Shown: piece after piece, positions 27,393 to 34,956 of the stretch | Position numbering within the stretch: the stretch's first letter is position 1 | Layout of the letters: each line of letters begins with the position of its first letter | Source of the DNA: an uncultured Alistipes sp. | Lineage (GTDB): Bacteria > Bacteroidota > Bacteroidia > Bacteroidales > Rikenellaceae | DNA: 64,000 nt | Reading direction: 5' to 3' | NCBI GenBank assembly: GCA_938014215.1 | Contig: CALLRW010000042.1 | Coordinates: forward strand, 62,001-126,000 | The notes under the pieces: model-generated | Database searches by the model: none | What the model was told of the DNA's origin: nothing | What the model saw: the letters and a program-made list of their open reading frames with translations, nothing else | Position numbers and translations under genes: made by a program

Positions 27393-29396
27393 TTATTCCT
27401 CCTTTTTGGCGCGGAGCGTATGCCACGAGAAGTAGCCGATCAGCACCAGATACATCACCAGACCGGTCCATTCGGCGGCGTTCGACGAGGCCCATCCCGA
27501 GAGGAACCAGTCGACGTTGCAGAACTTCAGGATGGCGCTCACGACGCCCATCAGCGCACCGCCGGCGATGAATCCCGAGGCGATCAGCGTACCGCGGTCC
27601 AGCCGGGCCTTGTTCAGGGCGGCATCCTTCGAGCGGGTCGAGACGAACCAGGCGATCAGACCGCCGACCACCAGCGGGGCGTTCAGATCCATCGGGATGA
27701 ACATGCCCAGTGCGAAGGCCAGTGCCGGCACGCCGATAGCCGTCAGCACCAGTGCCAGCGCCGCGCCGCAGAAGTAGAGCATCCAGGGGGTCTGGCCGCC
27801 GGTCATCAGCGGCTGGATCACCGCCGCCATGGCGTTGGCCTGCGGAGCGACGAGGGCCCCTTCACCCACGAAGCCGTAGGATTTGTTCAGCACGATCATC
27901 ACGCCGGCCACCGTAGCCGCCGAGACGAACGTCCCGAGGAACTTCCACGCCTCCTGTTTGCGGGGCGTCGTGCCGAGCCAGTATCCGATCTTGAGGTCGG
28001 TGATGAATCCGCCGGCCATCGAGAGGGCCGTGCAGACCACGCCGCCGATGATCAGCGCGGCGGTCATGCCCGTCGTGCCGCTCAGCCCCACCGACACCAG
28101 CACCAGCGACGAGAGGATCAGCGTCATGAGCGTCATGCCCGAGACGGGGTTCGAACCCACGATGGCGATGGCGTTGGCGGCCACCGTCGTGAAGAGGAAC
28201 GAGATGATGAAGACGATCAGGATGGCCGTGACGGACTGTACCCAGCCGTCGAGCAGGCCGAAGTGGAAGAAGACGAAGATGCAGATGAGCGTGGCGATCA
28301 GGATCGTGAGGATGCGCTTCATCGAGATGTCGCGCTGCGTGCGTTCGGTGGTAGCCTGGCCCTTCTTGCCGCCGCCGAACTCCGAGACGGCGAGCCCTAC
28401 GGCCTGGCGGATGATCTTCGACTGGCGGACGATGCCGATGATGCCGGCCATGGCGATGCCGCCGATGCCGATCGGTTTGCCGATGAAGGTGTAGAGGTTT
28501 TCGGCCGAGAGCAGTTCCGAGGGGTTGACCAGCAGTTTTTCATTCGTCACGCCCAGCAGCGAGGTGAGAGCCGCGGGATCGAGCGCCTCGGCCAGCGAGC
28601 CGACGACCGGCACGATGACGAACCACACGAGGCACGAGCCGGCGGTGATGATCAGCGCATATTTCAGACCGATGATGTACCCCAGGCCGAGCACGGCGGC
28701 CGAGGTGTTCAGTCCGAAGACGACCTTGAACTTGTCGGCCGCGACCTGTCCCCAGGCGCAGATGCGGGTCGAGACGGCGTCGGTCCACAGTCCGAACGTT
28801 CCGACCACAAAGTCGTAGATGCCGCCGACGAGACCTGCCACGGCGAGCAGTTTGGCCTGATTGCCGCCCTTTTCGCCCGAGACGAGCACTTCGGTGGTGG
28901 CCGTCGCTTCGGGGAAGGGGTATTTGCCGTGCATCTCCTTGACGAAGTACTTGCGGAAGGGGATCAGCAGCAGGATGCCGAGCAGACCGCCGAAGAGCGA
29001 CGAGAGGAAGACCTGCCAGAAGGCGGCATCGAGACCGAGGATGTAGAGGGCCGGGAGTGTGAAGATGGCGCCGGCGACGATGACGCCCGACGAGGCGCCG
29101 ATCGACTGGATGATGACATTCTGCCCGAGCATGTTTTTCTTGCCCAGCAGGGTGCCCATGCCGACGGCGATGATGGCGATCGGGATGGCGGCCTCGAAGA
29201 CCTGGCCGACGCGCAGTCCGAGGTAGGCTGCGGCGGCCGAGAAGATGATGGCCATCACGACGCCCATCGTGACGGAGTAGGGGGTCACCTCACGCGGTGA
29301 GGAGCTGGCCGGCATGACGGGAGTGTACTCCTCGCCGGGTTTGAGTTCGCGGTAGGCGTTCTCGGGTAGCGATGTCTTGGGTGTTTCCTGTGTCAT
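27393..29396 (-). CDS. OPT family oligopeptide transporter
   Basis: About 667 residues and very hydrophobic, with roughly 14-16 membrane segments (for example 'TMGVVMAIIFSAAAAYLGLRVG', 'ALIITAGSCLVWFVIVPVVGSLAEAL'). It has the OPT-family N-terminal cytosolic segment 'LKPGEEYTPVMPASSSPREVTPYS', the 'GKYPFPEATATTEVL' loop and 'NPVSGMT' motif. Bacterial members are annotated as proton-coupled oligopeptide transporters. The frame is open 47 codons further upstream, but that text is low-complexity and lacks family motifs; ATG 29396 starts the conserved part. pepT begins 29 bases after its stop. Confidence 0.9.
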   Translation of the reverse strand: MTQETPKTSLPENAYRELKPGEEYTPVMPASSSPREVTPYSVTMGVVMAIIFSAAAAYLGLRVGQVFEAAIPIAIIAVGMGTLLGKKNMLGQNVIIQSIGASSGVIVAGAIFTLPALYILGLDAAFWQVFLSSLFGGLLGILLLIPFRKYFVKEMHGKYPFPEATATTEVLVSGEKGGNQAKLLAVAGLVGGIYDFVVGTFGLWTDAVSTRICAWGQVAADKFKVVFGLNTSAAVLGLGYIIGLKYALIITAGSCLVWFVIVPVVGSLAEALDPAALTSLLGVTNEKLLVNPSELLSAENLYTFIGKPIGIGGIAMAGIIGIVRQSKIIRQAVGLAVSEFGGGKKGQATTERTQRDISMKRILTILIATLICIFVFFHFGLLDGWVQSVTAILIVFIISFLFTTVAANAIAIVGSNPVSGMTLMTLILSSLVLVSVGLSGTTGMTAALIIGGVVCTALSMAGGFITDLKIGYWLGTTPRKQEAWKFLGTFVSAATVAGVMIVLNKSYGFVGEGALVAPQANAMAAVIQPLMTGGQTPWMLYFCGAALALVLTAIGVPALAFALGMFIPMDLNAPLVVGGLIAWFVSTRSKDAALNKARLDRGTLIASGFIAGGALMGVVSAILKFCNVDWFLSGWASSNAAEWTGLVMYLVLIGYFSWHTLRAKKEE

Positions 29397-29590
29397 GGAG
29401 AGTATGCTTTGAAGCGTTTGACGTTGCGTGTTTGGGACTGCGGTTTTCGGATTGCGGGATCGAGCGTGGAGGCCTGCATCCGCAACTGCAGGTTTCTGGG
29501 TTGCGGCGGCCGGAATGCCTGTATCCGGTGGTGTCATTTCCCGGCGGGCGGAAAGCCTGTGTCCCGGGGCTCAGTGTTCTTGAGCTCCTG

Positions 29591-29647
29591 CGTCCCTGTC
29601 GGAGCGGCAGGGACGGCCGGGCCGACGGATCCGGATCGACGGCCCGG
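29591..29647. other. Two consecutive GC-rich hairpins in a 280-bp gap
   Basis: CGTCCCTG/CAGGGACG (29591-29598 and 29607-29614) is followed by CCGGGCCG/CGGCCCGG (29617-29624 and 29640-29647). They lie between the 5' end of the OPT gene and the 3' end of the MazG-like gene. There is no T-run, so they are not classical terminators. The remaining gap 29397-29676 shows no gene. Confidence 0.4.
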
Positions 29648-29676
29648 GGTTCTGTCGCCCGGCTGCCGGCCGGGGA

Positions 29677-30003
29677 TCAGCGGTTGTCGCCGCTGCCCGA
29701 GATCTGGTGGCGCTGCATGCGTGAGCGGAGCTTGTCGACATTCATCCGGGCCACCTCCTCGAGGTCATAGCCCAGGTCGCGCGAGAGGGTGGCGCAGTAC
29801 CAGAGCACGTCGCCGATCTCCTTGACGATTTCGAGCCGTTTTTCGTCGGTAAACTCCTTGTGTCCGTCGCGGATGACCTTCTTGACCTTGTCGGCGACTT
29901 CGCCGGCTTCGCCCGTCAGGCCGAGCGTGGGATAGACGATGCGGCTGTCTTCGGGATAGATGGCCGTTTCGAGTGCATGCTGCTGGTATTCGTTCAGTGT
30001 CAT
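29677..30003 (-). CDS. MazG-like nucleotide pyrophosphohydrolase
   Basis: A 108-residue single-domain protein with the all-alpha NTP-PPase metal motifs 'GLTGEAGEVADKVKK' (ExxE, about 28-42) and 'EIVKEIGDVLWYCATL' (ExxD, about 58-73). Such proteins hydrolyse nucleoside triphosphates to monophosphates, a house-cleaning role. The frame is open upstream to 30135 but the family motif starts directly after ATG 30003. A TATTTTTG (-7-like) element on the minus strand at 30050-30057 is suitably placed, but no clear -33 partner is seen. Confidence 0.88.
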   Translation of the reverse strand: MTLNEYQQHALETAIYPEDSRIVYPTLGLTGEAGEVADKVKKVIRDGHKEFTDEKRLEIVKEIGDVLWYCATLSRDLGYDLEEVARMNVDKLRSRMQRHQISGSGDNR

Positions 30004-30080
30004 GTATGAAATGTTTTTATTTTGTAATCCGGATAGTGAATCCGGGTAACAAAAATAGCAAAATTTTGTAAGAATTGCGT

Positions 30081-30121
30081 AAAAAGCCCGGCAGACGACC
30101 GAAAAATCGGGGCTGCCGGGC
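30081..30121 (-). terminator. Intrinsic terminator for the lipoprotein/barrel gene
   Basis: On the minus strand a 9-bp stem (30113-30121 with 30086-30094) is followed by TTTTT (30085-30081). It lies 31 bases after the stop of the gene ending at 30152 and upstream of the MazG-like gene. Confidence 0.75.
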
Positions 30122-30151
30122 CGGGAAAGAGGCATCCGCTGGGGGTGTCTG

Positions 30152-31183
30152 TCAGAATCGATAGCCGATGTACAGGCGCAGGGCGAAGTTTTTCACCGAG
30201 GTGTCATTTTCGCTCAGGGCGAGGAATCCGCGGAGCATCTCCACGCCGATGGCCATGTGTGAGACGCTGTAGCGTAAATCCGTGGCCCAACCCATGTCGA
30301 AGCGCTTGATGCCGGCGCCCTCGTCTCCGAAATAATCACGTTCGCTCGGTTTTGAGGAGCTGCTGCCCTCGACGGTTGTGGAGATCTGGCCTCCGATTCC
30401 GACGCCGAAATAGGGGCCGATTCCGATGCTCAGATTTTTTTTCTCATCTCCGTAAATATACCGAGCCGGGATGATTGCTTCGACATACCAGGCGGTTCCG
30501 GTTTCGTTCCGGGTCAGGTTGGCATTGCCGATGCTGCCCAGTTCCTCCTTGTATTTCATGCCTTTCAGGGCGATTCCGAGTGTAGGTTCCAGTACGATCT
30601 CTTTTTTCCAGAGATTGAAGGTGCGGCCGTATCCGGCGTTGAAGGCGAAGCGGCTGGTCGGGGCGTCGATTCCGGTCCATTTGGCCAGTCCGACGCCGAC
30701 GCGGAACAGATTGGCATAGTTGGACTGGTGTTGCCGTTTGCGGACCCGGATGTTGATGACGATCTCTTTTTTCGAGGTGTCGCCGATCGGTTTCATGACC
30801 AGCGGCCAGGCCGGATCGGCGGGTTTCCGGAGGGCTCCCGTAATGGCATCGACCGGGAATCCGATGACGGCCAGCGGCGGACTGGGTATGACATTGAGGA
30901 TGGCGACCGCATTGAATTTTTTCTGGAGTTGGAGCGAGTCGGAGGCGTAGTTGCGGGCGCTGGAGGTAACGGTGATCGGGAGGTTTTTCCGTCTGATCTT
31001 GGTTGCGTAGGGGAGTGAGACGTCGGGGTGGATCTCTTCGCCGATCCTGAGTGTGACGGGAGGGGTTTCCGATTCGGACGAGCTTTCGAACGTAATCTGT
31101 TTTTTGCTTCCACAGAAAATCGTGGCGCAGGAGCTGCATCCGCATAGTACGCATATCAACAGCGTGATTTTCAAGGCTTTCAT
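30152..31183 (-). CDS. Lipoprotein with C-terminal beta-barrel-like domain, unknown function
   Basis: A 343-residue protein with a lipoprotein-type signal (lipobox near CGC). The Cys-rich 'SSCATIFCGSKKQITFES' start is shared by small Bacteroidota lipoproteins of unknown role, followed by an Ig-like region to about 140. From about 165 to the end the sequence alternates as outer-membrane strands ('FRVGVGLAKWTG', 'SRFAFNAGYGRTFNL', 'LSIGIGPYFGVGIGG') and ends with '..LRLYIGYRF', a barrel-type C-terminus with terminal Phe. A lipidated N-terminal domain fused to an eight-strand-like barrel is unusual. The frame extends to 31321, but the signal sequence sets the start at 31183. The hairpin element at 31248-31371 lies just upstream and could be in its leader. 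No function is proposed. Confidence 0.7.
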   Translation of the reverse strand: MKALKITLLICVLCGCSSCATIFCGSKKQITFESSSESETPPVTLRIGEEIHPDVSLPYATKIRRKNLPITVTSSARNYASDSLQLQKKFNAVAILNVIPSPPLAVIGFPVDAITGALRKPADPAWPLVMKPIGDTSKKEIVINIRVRKRQHQSNYANLFRVGVGLAKWTGIDAPTSRFAFNAGYGRTFNLWKKEIVLEPTLGIALKGMKYKEELGSIGNANLTRNETGTAWYVEAIIPARYIYGDEKKNLSIGIGPYFGVGIGGQISTTVEGSSSSKPSERDYFGDEGAGIKRFDMGWATDLRYSVSHMAIGVEMLRGFLALSENDTSVKNFALRLYIGYRF

Positions 31184-31224
31184 TTTGGTGGGTTTGAGGG
31201 TGGAAGGATTTAGAACAGACACAT

Positions 31225-31371
31225 AAAAAACGTGGACTTGTCTGGATTTGCTTTTCGAGGCCTTAGGAAACCGTGTAGTACAAATACAGAATGAAGCCCA
31301 CGTCAGAGACGTGAGCGTCAAACTTCATTCCTTGTACTACTTTCTGAAAGGTCCTAAGTTTCGAAAAGCAA
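31225..31371 (-). ncRNA. Candidate structured RNA (long imperfect hairpin), or a small palindromic mobile element
   Basis: Bases 31248-31371 fold back on themselves in blocks: 31248-31258 with 31361-31371 (11 bp), 31262-31268 with 31352-31358, 31275-31283 with 31332-31340 (9 bp), 31289-31296 with 31323-31330 (8 bp), and a small inner hairpin 31299-31304/31308-31313. Internal loops separate the blocks. Read on the minus strand, a TATCTTTA (-7-like, one base off) at 31383-31376 would place a start near base 31370, at the foot of the stem, and six T's occur at 31230-31225. This gives a potential 147-nt RNA. The long rod with internal bubbles is reminiscent of 6S RNA, but I cannot confirm this; a MITE-type repeat is the main alternative. 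The rest of the gap 31184-31568 shows no gene. Confidence 0.4.
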
Positions 31372-31568
31372 GAAATAAAGATAACGCTTTTTATATGTTT
31401 TGTACCGGCGCTTTTCGTGCGGTGACGGTACGGGATGGTGTCATGTCGTGAAGAGTCGGCTGGTTATTTCTCCATAGGCAAATGTTTTTTTGTTGTGCGT
31501 ATTATGCAAATATACGGATTTAAATTTTTTCGGAAGCGGTTTGCTGCAAATATTTTGTCCATATACGA

Positions 31569-31596
31569 AAAAATCCGGTACGGATACCGGATTTTT
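31569..31596. terminator. Intrinsic terminator downstream of murF
   Basis: A perfect 12-bp inverted repeat (31569-31580 and 31585-31596, loop CGGA) whose outer pairs are A5/T5, so it works on either strand. It lies about 100 bases after the murF stop on the minus strand. Confidence 0.75.
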
Positions 31597-31697
31597 CACT
31601 CTTTTCGTGTCGGATGGCGGTGTCGCGTCGGATTGCGGCGACCTGTCCCCGGGAATTGTGGCGGGTGTGGGGATTTTCACCGTTTCGCCCTCCGGAT

Positions 31698-32954
31698 TCA
31701 GAGCCGGTCGAGCACCTTCTCCAGTCCGATGCCGTGCGAACCCTTCACCAGCACCAGCGCATTGTCGACGGGCTGCTCCTCCAGCCGCTGCCGCAACTCC
31801 TCCTGCGAGGCGCAGAGCGTCACCCTTTCGGGCTTTGCGTCCATCGCCTCCCACGCCCGGGCAAACTCCCCGCCGACGAGCATGACCTCCGCCGAGCGGT
31901 CCTGTGTGGCCTGGCGGATCACCGTCTCGTGTTCCGGCGTGGACCAGGCCCCCAGTTCGAGCATGTCGCCCAGGATCAGCACCCGCCGCCGTCGCTCCCC
32001 GAGGGGTTCGTTCAGCACGTTCTCGACGGCCGCCCGCATGCTGCCCGGATTGGCGTTGTAGCAGTCGGCGATGACCGTGTTGCGGCGGGTCTCGATGCGT
32101 TGCGAACGGTGGTTGTCCGGCACGTAGTCGGCCACGGCTCTGCGGATTGCCTCCTCCGCAACCCCGAACCGGCGGCCGACCGCCACGGCTGCCGCAATGT
32201 TGAAGCGGTTGTAGCCCCCTTCGAGGTGGCTCTCCACGCCGTCGGCCAGCGACGTCGCGTAGTACTCGACGGCCAGCGAGGGCCGTTCGGCCGCCATTTC
32301 GCACAGCGTCTGGTCCTCCTCCCGCACGAAAGCCTGTCCGCCGTGCGAGGCCAGAAAGTCGAACAGCTCGCCCTTGCCGCGGCGAACCCCTTCCGGTCCG
32401 CCGAACCCTTCGAGATGGGCCCGCCCGATGTTGGTCAGCACTCCGTAGTCGGGTTCGGCGATCGAGACCAGCAGGGCGATCTCGCCGCAGGCGCTGGCCC
32501 CCATCTCGACGATGCCGAACTGCGTTTCGGGCGTCATGGCCAGCAGCGTCAGCGGTACGCCGATGTGGTTGTTCAGGTTGCCGTGCGTGGCGTAGATCCG
32601 GAACCGCGCCGCCAGCACGCGGCTGATCAGCTCCTTGGTTGTGGTCTTGCCGCTGCTGCCCGAGATGGCGAGGATCGGAATCCCCAGCGTGCGGCGGTGG
32701 AGACGGGCCAGCTGCTGGAGCGCCGTGAGGGTGTTGCCGACCAGCCGGATGCGCGGATCGACGGCCGCCGCCGGATCGTCGCAGACGGCCGCCACGGCCC
32801 CCTTGTCGAGCGCTTCGCGGGCAAAACGGTTGCCGTCGAAGTTGGCACCCCGCAGGGCAAAGAAGATCGAACCCGGCTCGATGTGCCGGGTATCGGTCGA
32901 AACGTGCGGATGGGCACGGTAGAGATCGTACAGATCAGATATGCTTGTCTCCAT
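31698..32954 (-). CDS. murF: UDP-N-acetylmuramoyl-tripeptide--D-alanyl-D-alanine ligase
   Basis: A 418-residue Mur ligase. The N-terminal domain has 'VSTDTRHIEPGSIFFALRGANFDGNRFA' (UDP-binding part), the ATP P-loop 'GSSGKTTTK' lies at about 99-107, 'HGNLNNHIGVPLTLL' and 'ASACGEI' fit MurF, and the C-terminal domain has 'DCYNANPGSMRAAVE' and 'ILGDMLELG'. It adds D-Ala-D-Ala to the UDP-MurNAc-tripeptide in the cytoplasm, completing the peptidoglycan stem peptide. Its start overlaps the 3' end of manC by 20 bases, implying translational coupling. Confidence 0.96.
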   Translation of the reverse strand: METSISDLYDLYRAHPHVSTDTRHIEPGSIFFALRGANFDGNRFAREALDKGAVAAVCDDPAAAVDPRIRLVGNTLTALQQLARLHRRTLGIPILAISGSSGKTTTKELISRVLAARFRIYATHGNLNNHIGVPLTLLAMTPETQFGIVEMGASACGEIALLVSIAEPDYGVLTNIGRAHLEGFGGPEGVRRGKGELFDFLASHGGQAFVREEDQTLCEMAAERPSLAVEYYATSLADGVESHLEGGYNRFNIAAAVAVGRRFGVAEEAIRRAVADYVPDNHRSQRIETRRNTVIADCYNANPGSMRAAVENVLNEPLGERRRRVLILGDMLELGAWSTPEHETVIRQATQDRSAEVMLVGGEFARAWEAMDAKPERVTLCASQEELRQRLEEQPVDNALVLVKGSHGIGLEKVLDRL

Positions 32955-34008
32955 TGTGGAACTTGACTTCGTCGATGAACTTCTTGATGTTCTGCTCCTC
33001 GGCGCGGGGGCAGATCATCAGCACGTCGTCCGTATCGACGACGATGTACTCCTTCAGTCCGCTGATGACGGCGATCTTGCCCCTGGGCAGCGAGACGATC
33101 GACGAGCGCGTGTCGTAGAGGTAGCACCCCTCGTCGGGGATGGCGTTTGCATAGCGGTCCTTGCGCGAGTGCTGGTAGACCGAGCCCCACGTCCCGACGT
33201 CGCTCCAGCCGAACTCGCCGCAGCGCACATAGACGTTGTCGGCCTTCTCCATGATGCCGTAGTCGATCGAGATGGCGCGGCACTCCGAGAAGGCGATCTC
33301 CACGACGCGGCGTTCGTCGTCGGTCCCGACGGCCTGCATCACCCCGCTGAAGAGGGCGTGGTGTTCGGGGAGATACTTTTCGAAGGCCTCGATGATCGAG
33401 CGCACCTTCCAGATGAAGATGCCCGAGTTCCAGAAGAACTCGCCGCACTGGATGAAGGTCTGGGCCAGTTCGAGATTGGGTTTTTCGGTGAAGCACTTCA
33501 CCTTGCTGATGGGTTTCGAGTCCGAGACCTGGATGTATCCGTATCCGGTTTCGGGGCGGGTGGGCTTGATGCCCACGGTCATCAGCGCATCGTGCTCCGC
33601 GGCGAAGGCCATGCACTCCTGGATGATCGCGCGGAAGTCGTCCTCGTTGAGAATCAGGTGGTCCGACGGCGTGACAATCATCTCGGCATCGGGGTTGACC
33701 TTCATCAGCGTGTAGGCCGCATAGGCGATGCACGGAGCCGTATTGCGTCCGACGGGTTCGCAGAGCACCTGCCGCGGGTCGAGTTCGGGAAGGTGCTCCA
33801 GGACCAGTTTCTTGTATTTGTCGTTCGTCACCACAAGGAAGTTCTCCGGGGGGACGATTTTTGCAAAGCGTTCGTAGGTGTGGCGGATGAAGGATTTGCC
33901 CGTTCCGAGGATGTCGAGGAACTGTTTGGGCATCGACTGCCGGCTCTTGGGCCAGAAGCGGGTTCCGATACCTCCCGCCATGATAACACAATATTTATTG
34001 CTCGCCAT
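32935..34008 (-). CDS. manC: Mannose-1-phosphate guanylyltransferase
   Basis: A 357-residue nucleotidyltransferase with the signature 'VIMAGGIGTRFWPKSR' (about 8-23) and 'MPKQFLDI', then 'VTPSDHLI' near 135, 'GYGYIQ' and 'FTEKP'. It forms GDP-mannose from GTP and mannose-1-phosphate for glycan and O-antigen synthesis. Length fits the short monofunctional form without a phosphomannose isomerase domain. A minus-strand -7 element (TATCTTTG at 34042-34035) lies 27 bases upstream of the ATG. The gene overlaps murF downstream. Confidence 0.94.
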   Translation of the reverse strand: MASNKYCVIMAGGIGTRFWPKSRQSMPKQFLDILGTGKSFIRHTYERFAKIVPPENFLVVTNDKYKKLVLEHLPELDPRQVLCEPVGRNTAPCIAYAAYTLMKVNPDAEMIVTPSDHLILNEDDFRAIIQECMAFAAEHDALMTVGIKPTRPETGYGYIQVSDSKPISKVKCFTEKPNLELAQTFIQCGEFFWNSGIFIWKVRSIIEAFEKYLPEHHALFSGVMQAVGTDDERRVVEIAFSECRAISIDYGIMEKADNVYVRCGEFGWSDVGTWGSVYQHSRKDRYANAIPDEGCYLYDTRSSIVSLPRGKIAVISGLKEYIVVDTDDVLMICPRAEEQNIKKFIDEVKFHNGDKHI

Positions 34009-34034
34009 AAGTTATTATATGGAGTTAACTACGA

Positions 34035-34042
34035 CAAAGATA
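34035..34042 (-). promoter_or_regulatory. -7 promoter element of manC-murF
   Basis: On the minus strand this reads TATCTTTG, an exact TAnnTTTG. A -33 TTTG at the right distance is not clear. It lies in the divergent gap between manC and pssA, only 11 bases from the opposite-strand -7 element at 34054-34061. Confidence 0.55.
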
Positions 34043-34053
34043 AAAATATTTTG

Positions 34054-34061
34054 TAACTTTG
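34054..34061 (+). promoter_or_regulatory. -7 promoter element of pssA
   Basis: TAACTTTG matches TAnnTTTG. It predicts a transcription start near 34068 and a leader of about 100 bases before the pssA ATG at 34171. The -33 partner is unclear. The two back-to-back elements suggest mutually exclusive or co-regulated divergent transcription. Confidence 0.5.
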
Positions 34062-34170
34062 CCGCCTATCGGGGATTAAATTTCATCCCCAAGCCGGAAA
34101 CCATGCGGGCGGTGGCGGCCACGGGCCGCTGCGTGCCGGATGCGTGCCGGAAGCGAAAAACATACGGGCC

Positions 34171-34902
34171 ATGAAAGTCAAATTCTTTACCATACCCAAT
34201 CTGCTGACGCTCTCGAATCTCATGTGCGGCAGCTTTGCGGCACTCTCGGCGCTGGTCTACGGCAACCTCGAATGGGCCTTCTGGTTCGTGGTGCTGGCCG
34301 CGCTGTTCGACTTCTGCGACGGCTTTGCGGCGCGGCTGCTCCACCAGAGTTCGCCGATCGGGCTGCAGCTCGATTCGCTGGCCGACATGATCTCCTTCGG
34401 ATTCGTCCCCGCGGCGGTGCTCTACACGATGACCACCCGCACGATGGGCGAGGAGCAGGTCGTGCTGCGTTACGTCTATGCACTGGCGAGCTTCCTGCTG
34501 GCGGCCTTCTCGGCGCTGCGGCTGGCCAAGTTCAACATCGACGACTCGCAGCACGAGGAGTTCTGCGGTCTCCCGACGCCGGCCAACGCCCTCTTCTTCA
34601 CCTCGCTGGGTCTGATCTCCGCCCGCACGGGCTTCGATTTCGGCGGCGAGGCTCTGATCGGCATCATGCCCGTCATGGCGTGGCTGCTGATCTCGCCCGT
34701 GAGGATGTTCTCGCTCAAGTTCCGGGGTTTCGGCTGGAAGGGAAACGGGATCCGTTACCTCTTCCTGGCGCTGTGCGTGGTGCTGATCGTCGTGCTGCGC
34801 CTCTACTCCATCCCCGCCATCATCCTCCTCTATATCCTCATTTCGGCCGTCCGCTGGGGGATCCGTCTCCAGCAAAAGGCTGAGGGTAAGGGAGATTTGT
34901 AA
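34171..34902 (+). CDS. pssA: CDP-diacylglycerol--serine O-phosphatidyltransferase
   Basis: A 243-residue membrane enzyme with the CDP-alcohol phosphatidyltransferase motif DGxxAR-x8-GxxxDxxxD at residues 50-72 (Asp50, Gly51, Arg55, Gly64, Asp68, Asp72). About seven hydrophobic segments follow. The N-terminal 'FTIPNLLTLSNLMCG' is typical of PssA. It makes phosphatidylserine, the precursor of phosphatidylethanolamine, from CDP-diacylglycerol and serine. An in-frame ATG at 34144 exists, but the conserved N-terminus begins at 34171. Confidence 0.93.
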   Translation: MKVKFFTIPNLLTLSNLMCGSFAALSALVYGNLEWAFWFVVLAALFDFCDGFAARLLHQSSPIGLQLDSLADMISFGFVPAAVLYTMTTRTMGEEQVVLRYVYALASFLLAAFSALRLAKFNIDDSQHEEFCGLPTPANALFFTSLGLISARTGFDFGGEALIGIMPVMAWLLISPVRMFSLKFRGFGWKGNGIRYLFLALCVVLIVVLRLYSIPAIILLYILISAVRWGIRLQQKAEGKGDL

Positions 34903-34927
34903 AATTAAAAATTTTTAATTATATTTG
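34896..34927 (+). promoter_or_regulatory. Bacteroidota-type promoter of the putative porin gene
   Basis: TTTG at 34896-34899, a 20-bp spacer and TATATTTG at 34920-34927: an exact -33/-7 pair. The -33 box overlaps the last codons of pssA. The spacer is the palindrome-like A/T run AATTAAAAATTTTTAATT. The expected start site is near 34934, about 23 bases before the ATG. Confidence 0.8.
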
Positions 34928-34956
34928 CCGCGGATTTCCGCTCTTTGTTTGTTGTG

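Noticed and set aside
29397..29676. N-terminal extension of the OPT transporter or a small gene in this gap
   Set aside because: The text upstream of 29396 is low-complexity, lacks a start context, and the conserved N-terminus of the family begins at 29396.
31248..31371. Integron attC site
   Set aside because: The palindrome is of suitable length, but core sites of the RYYYAAC/GTTRRRY type are not at the stem ends and there is no integrase or gene cassette nearby.
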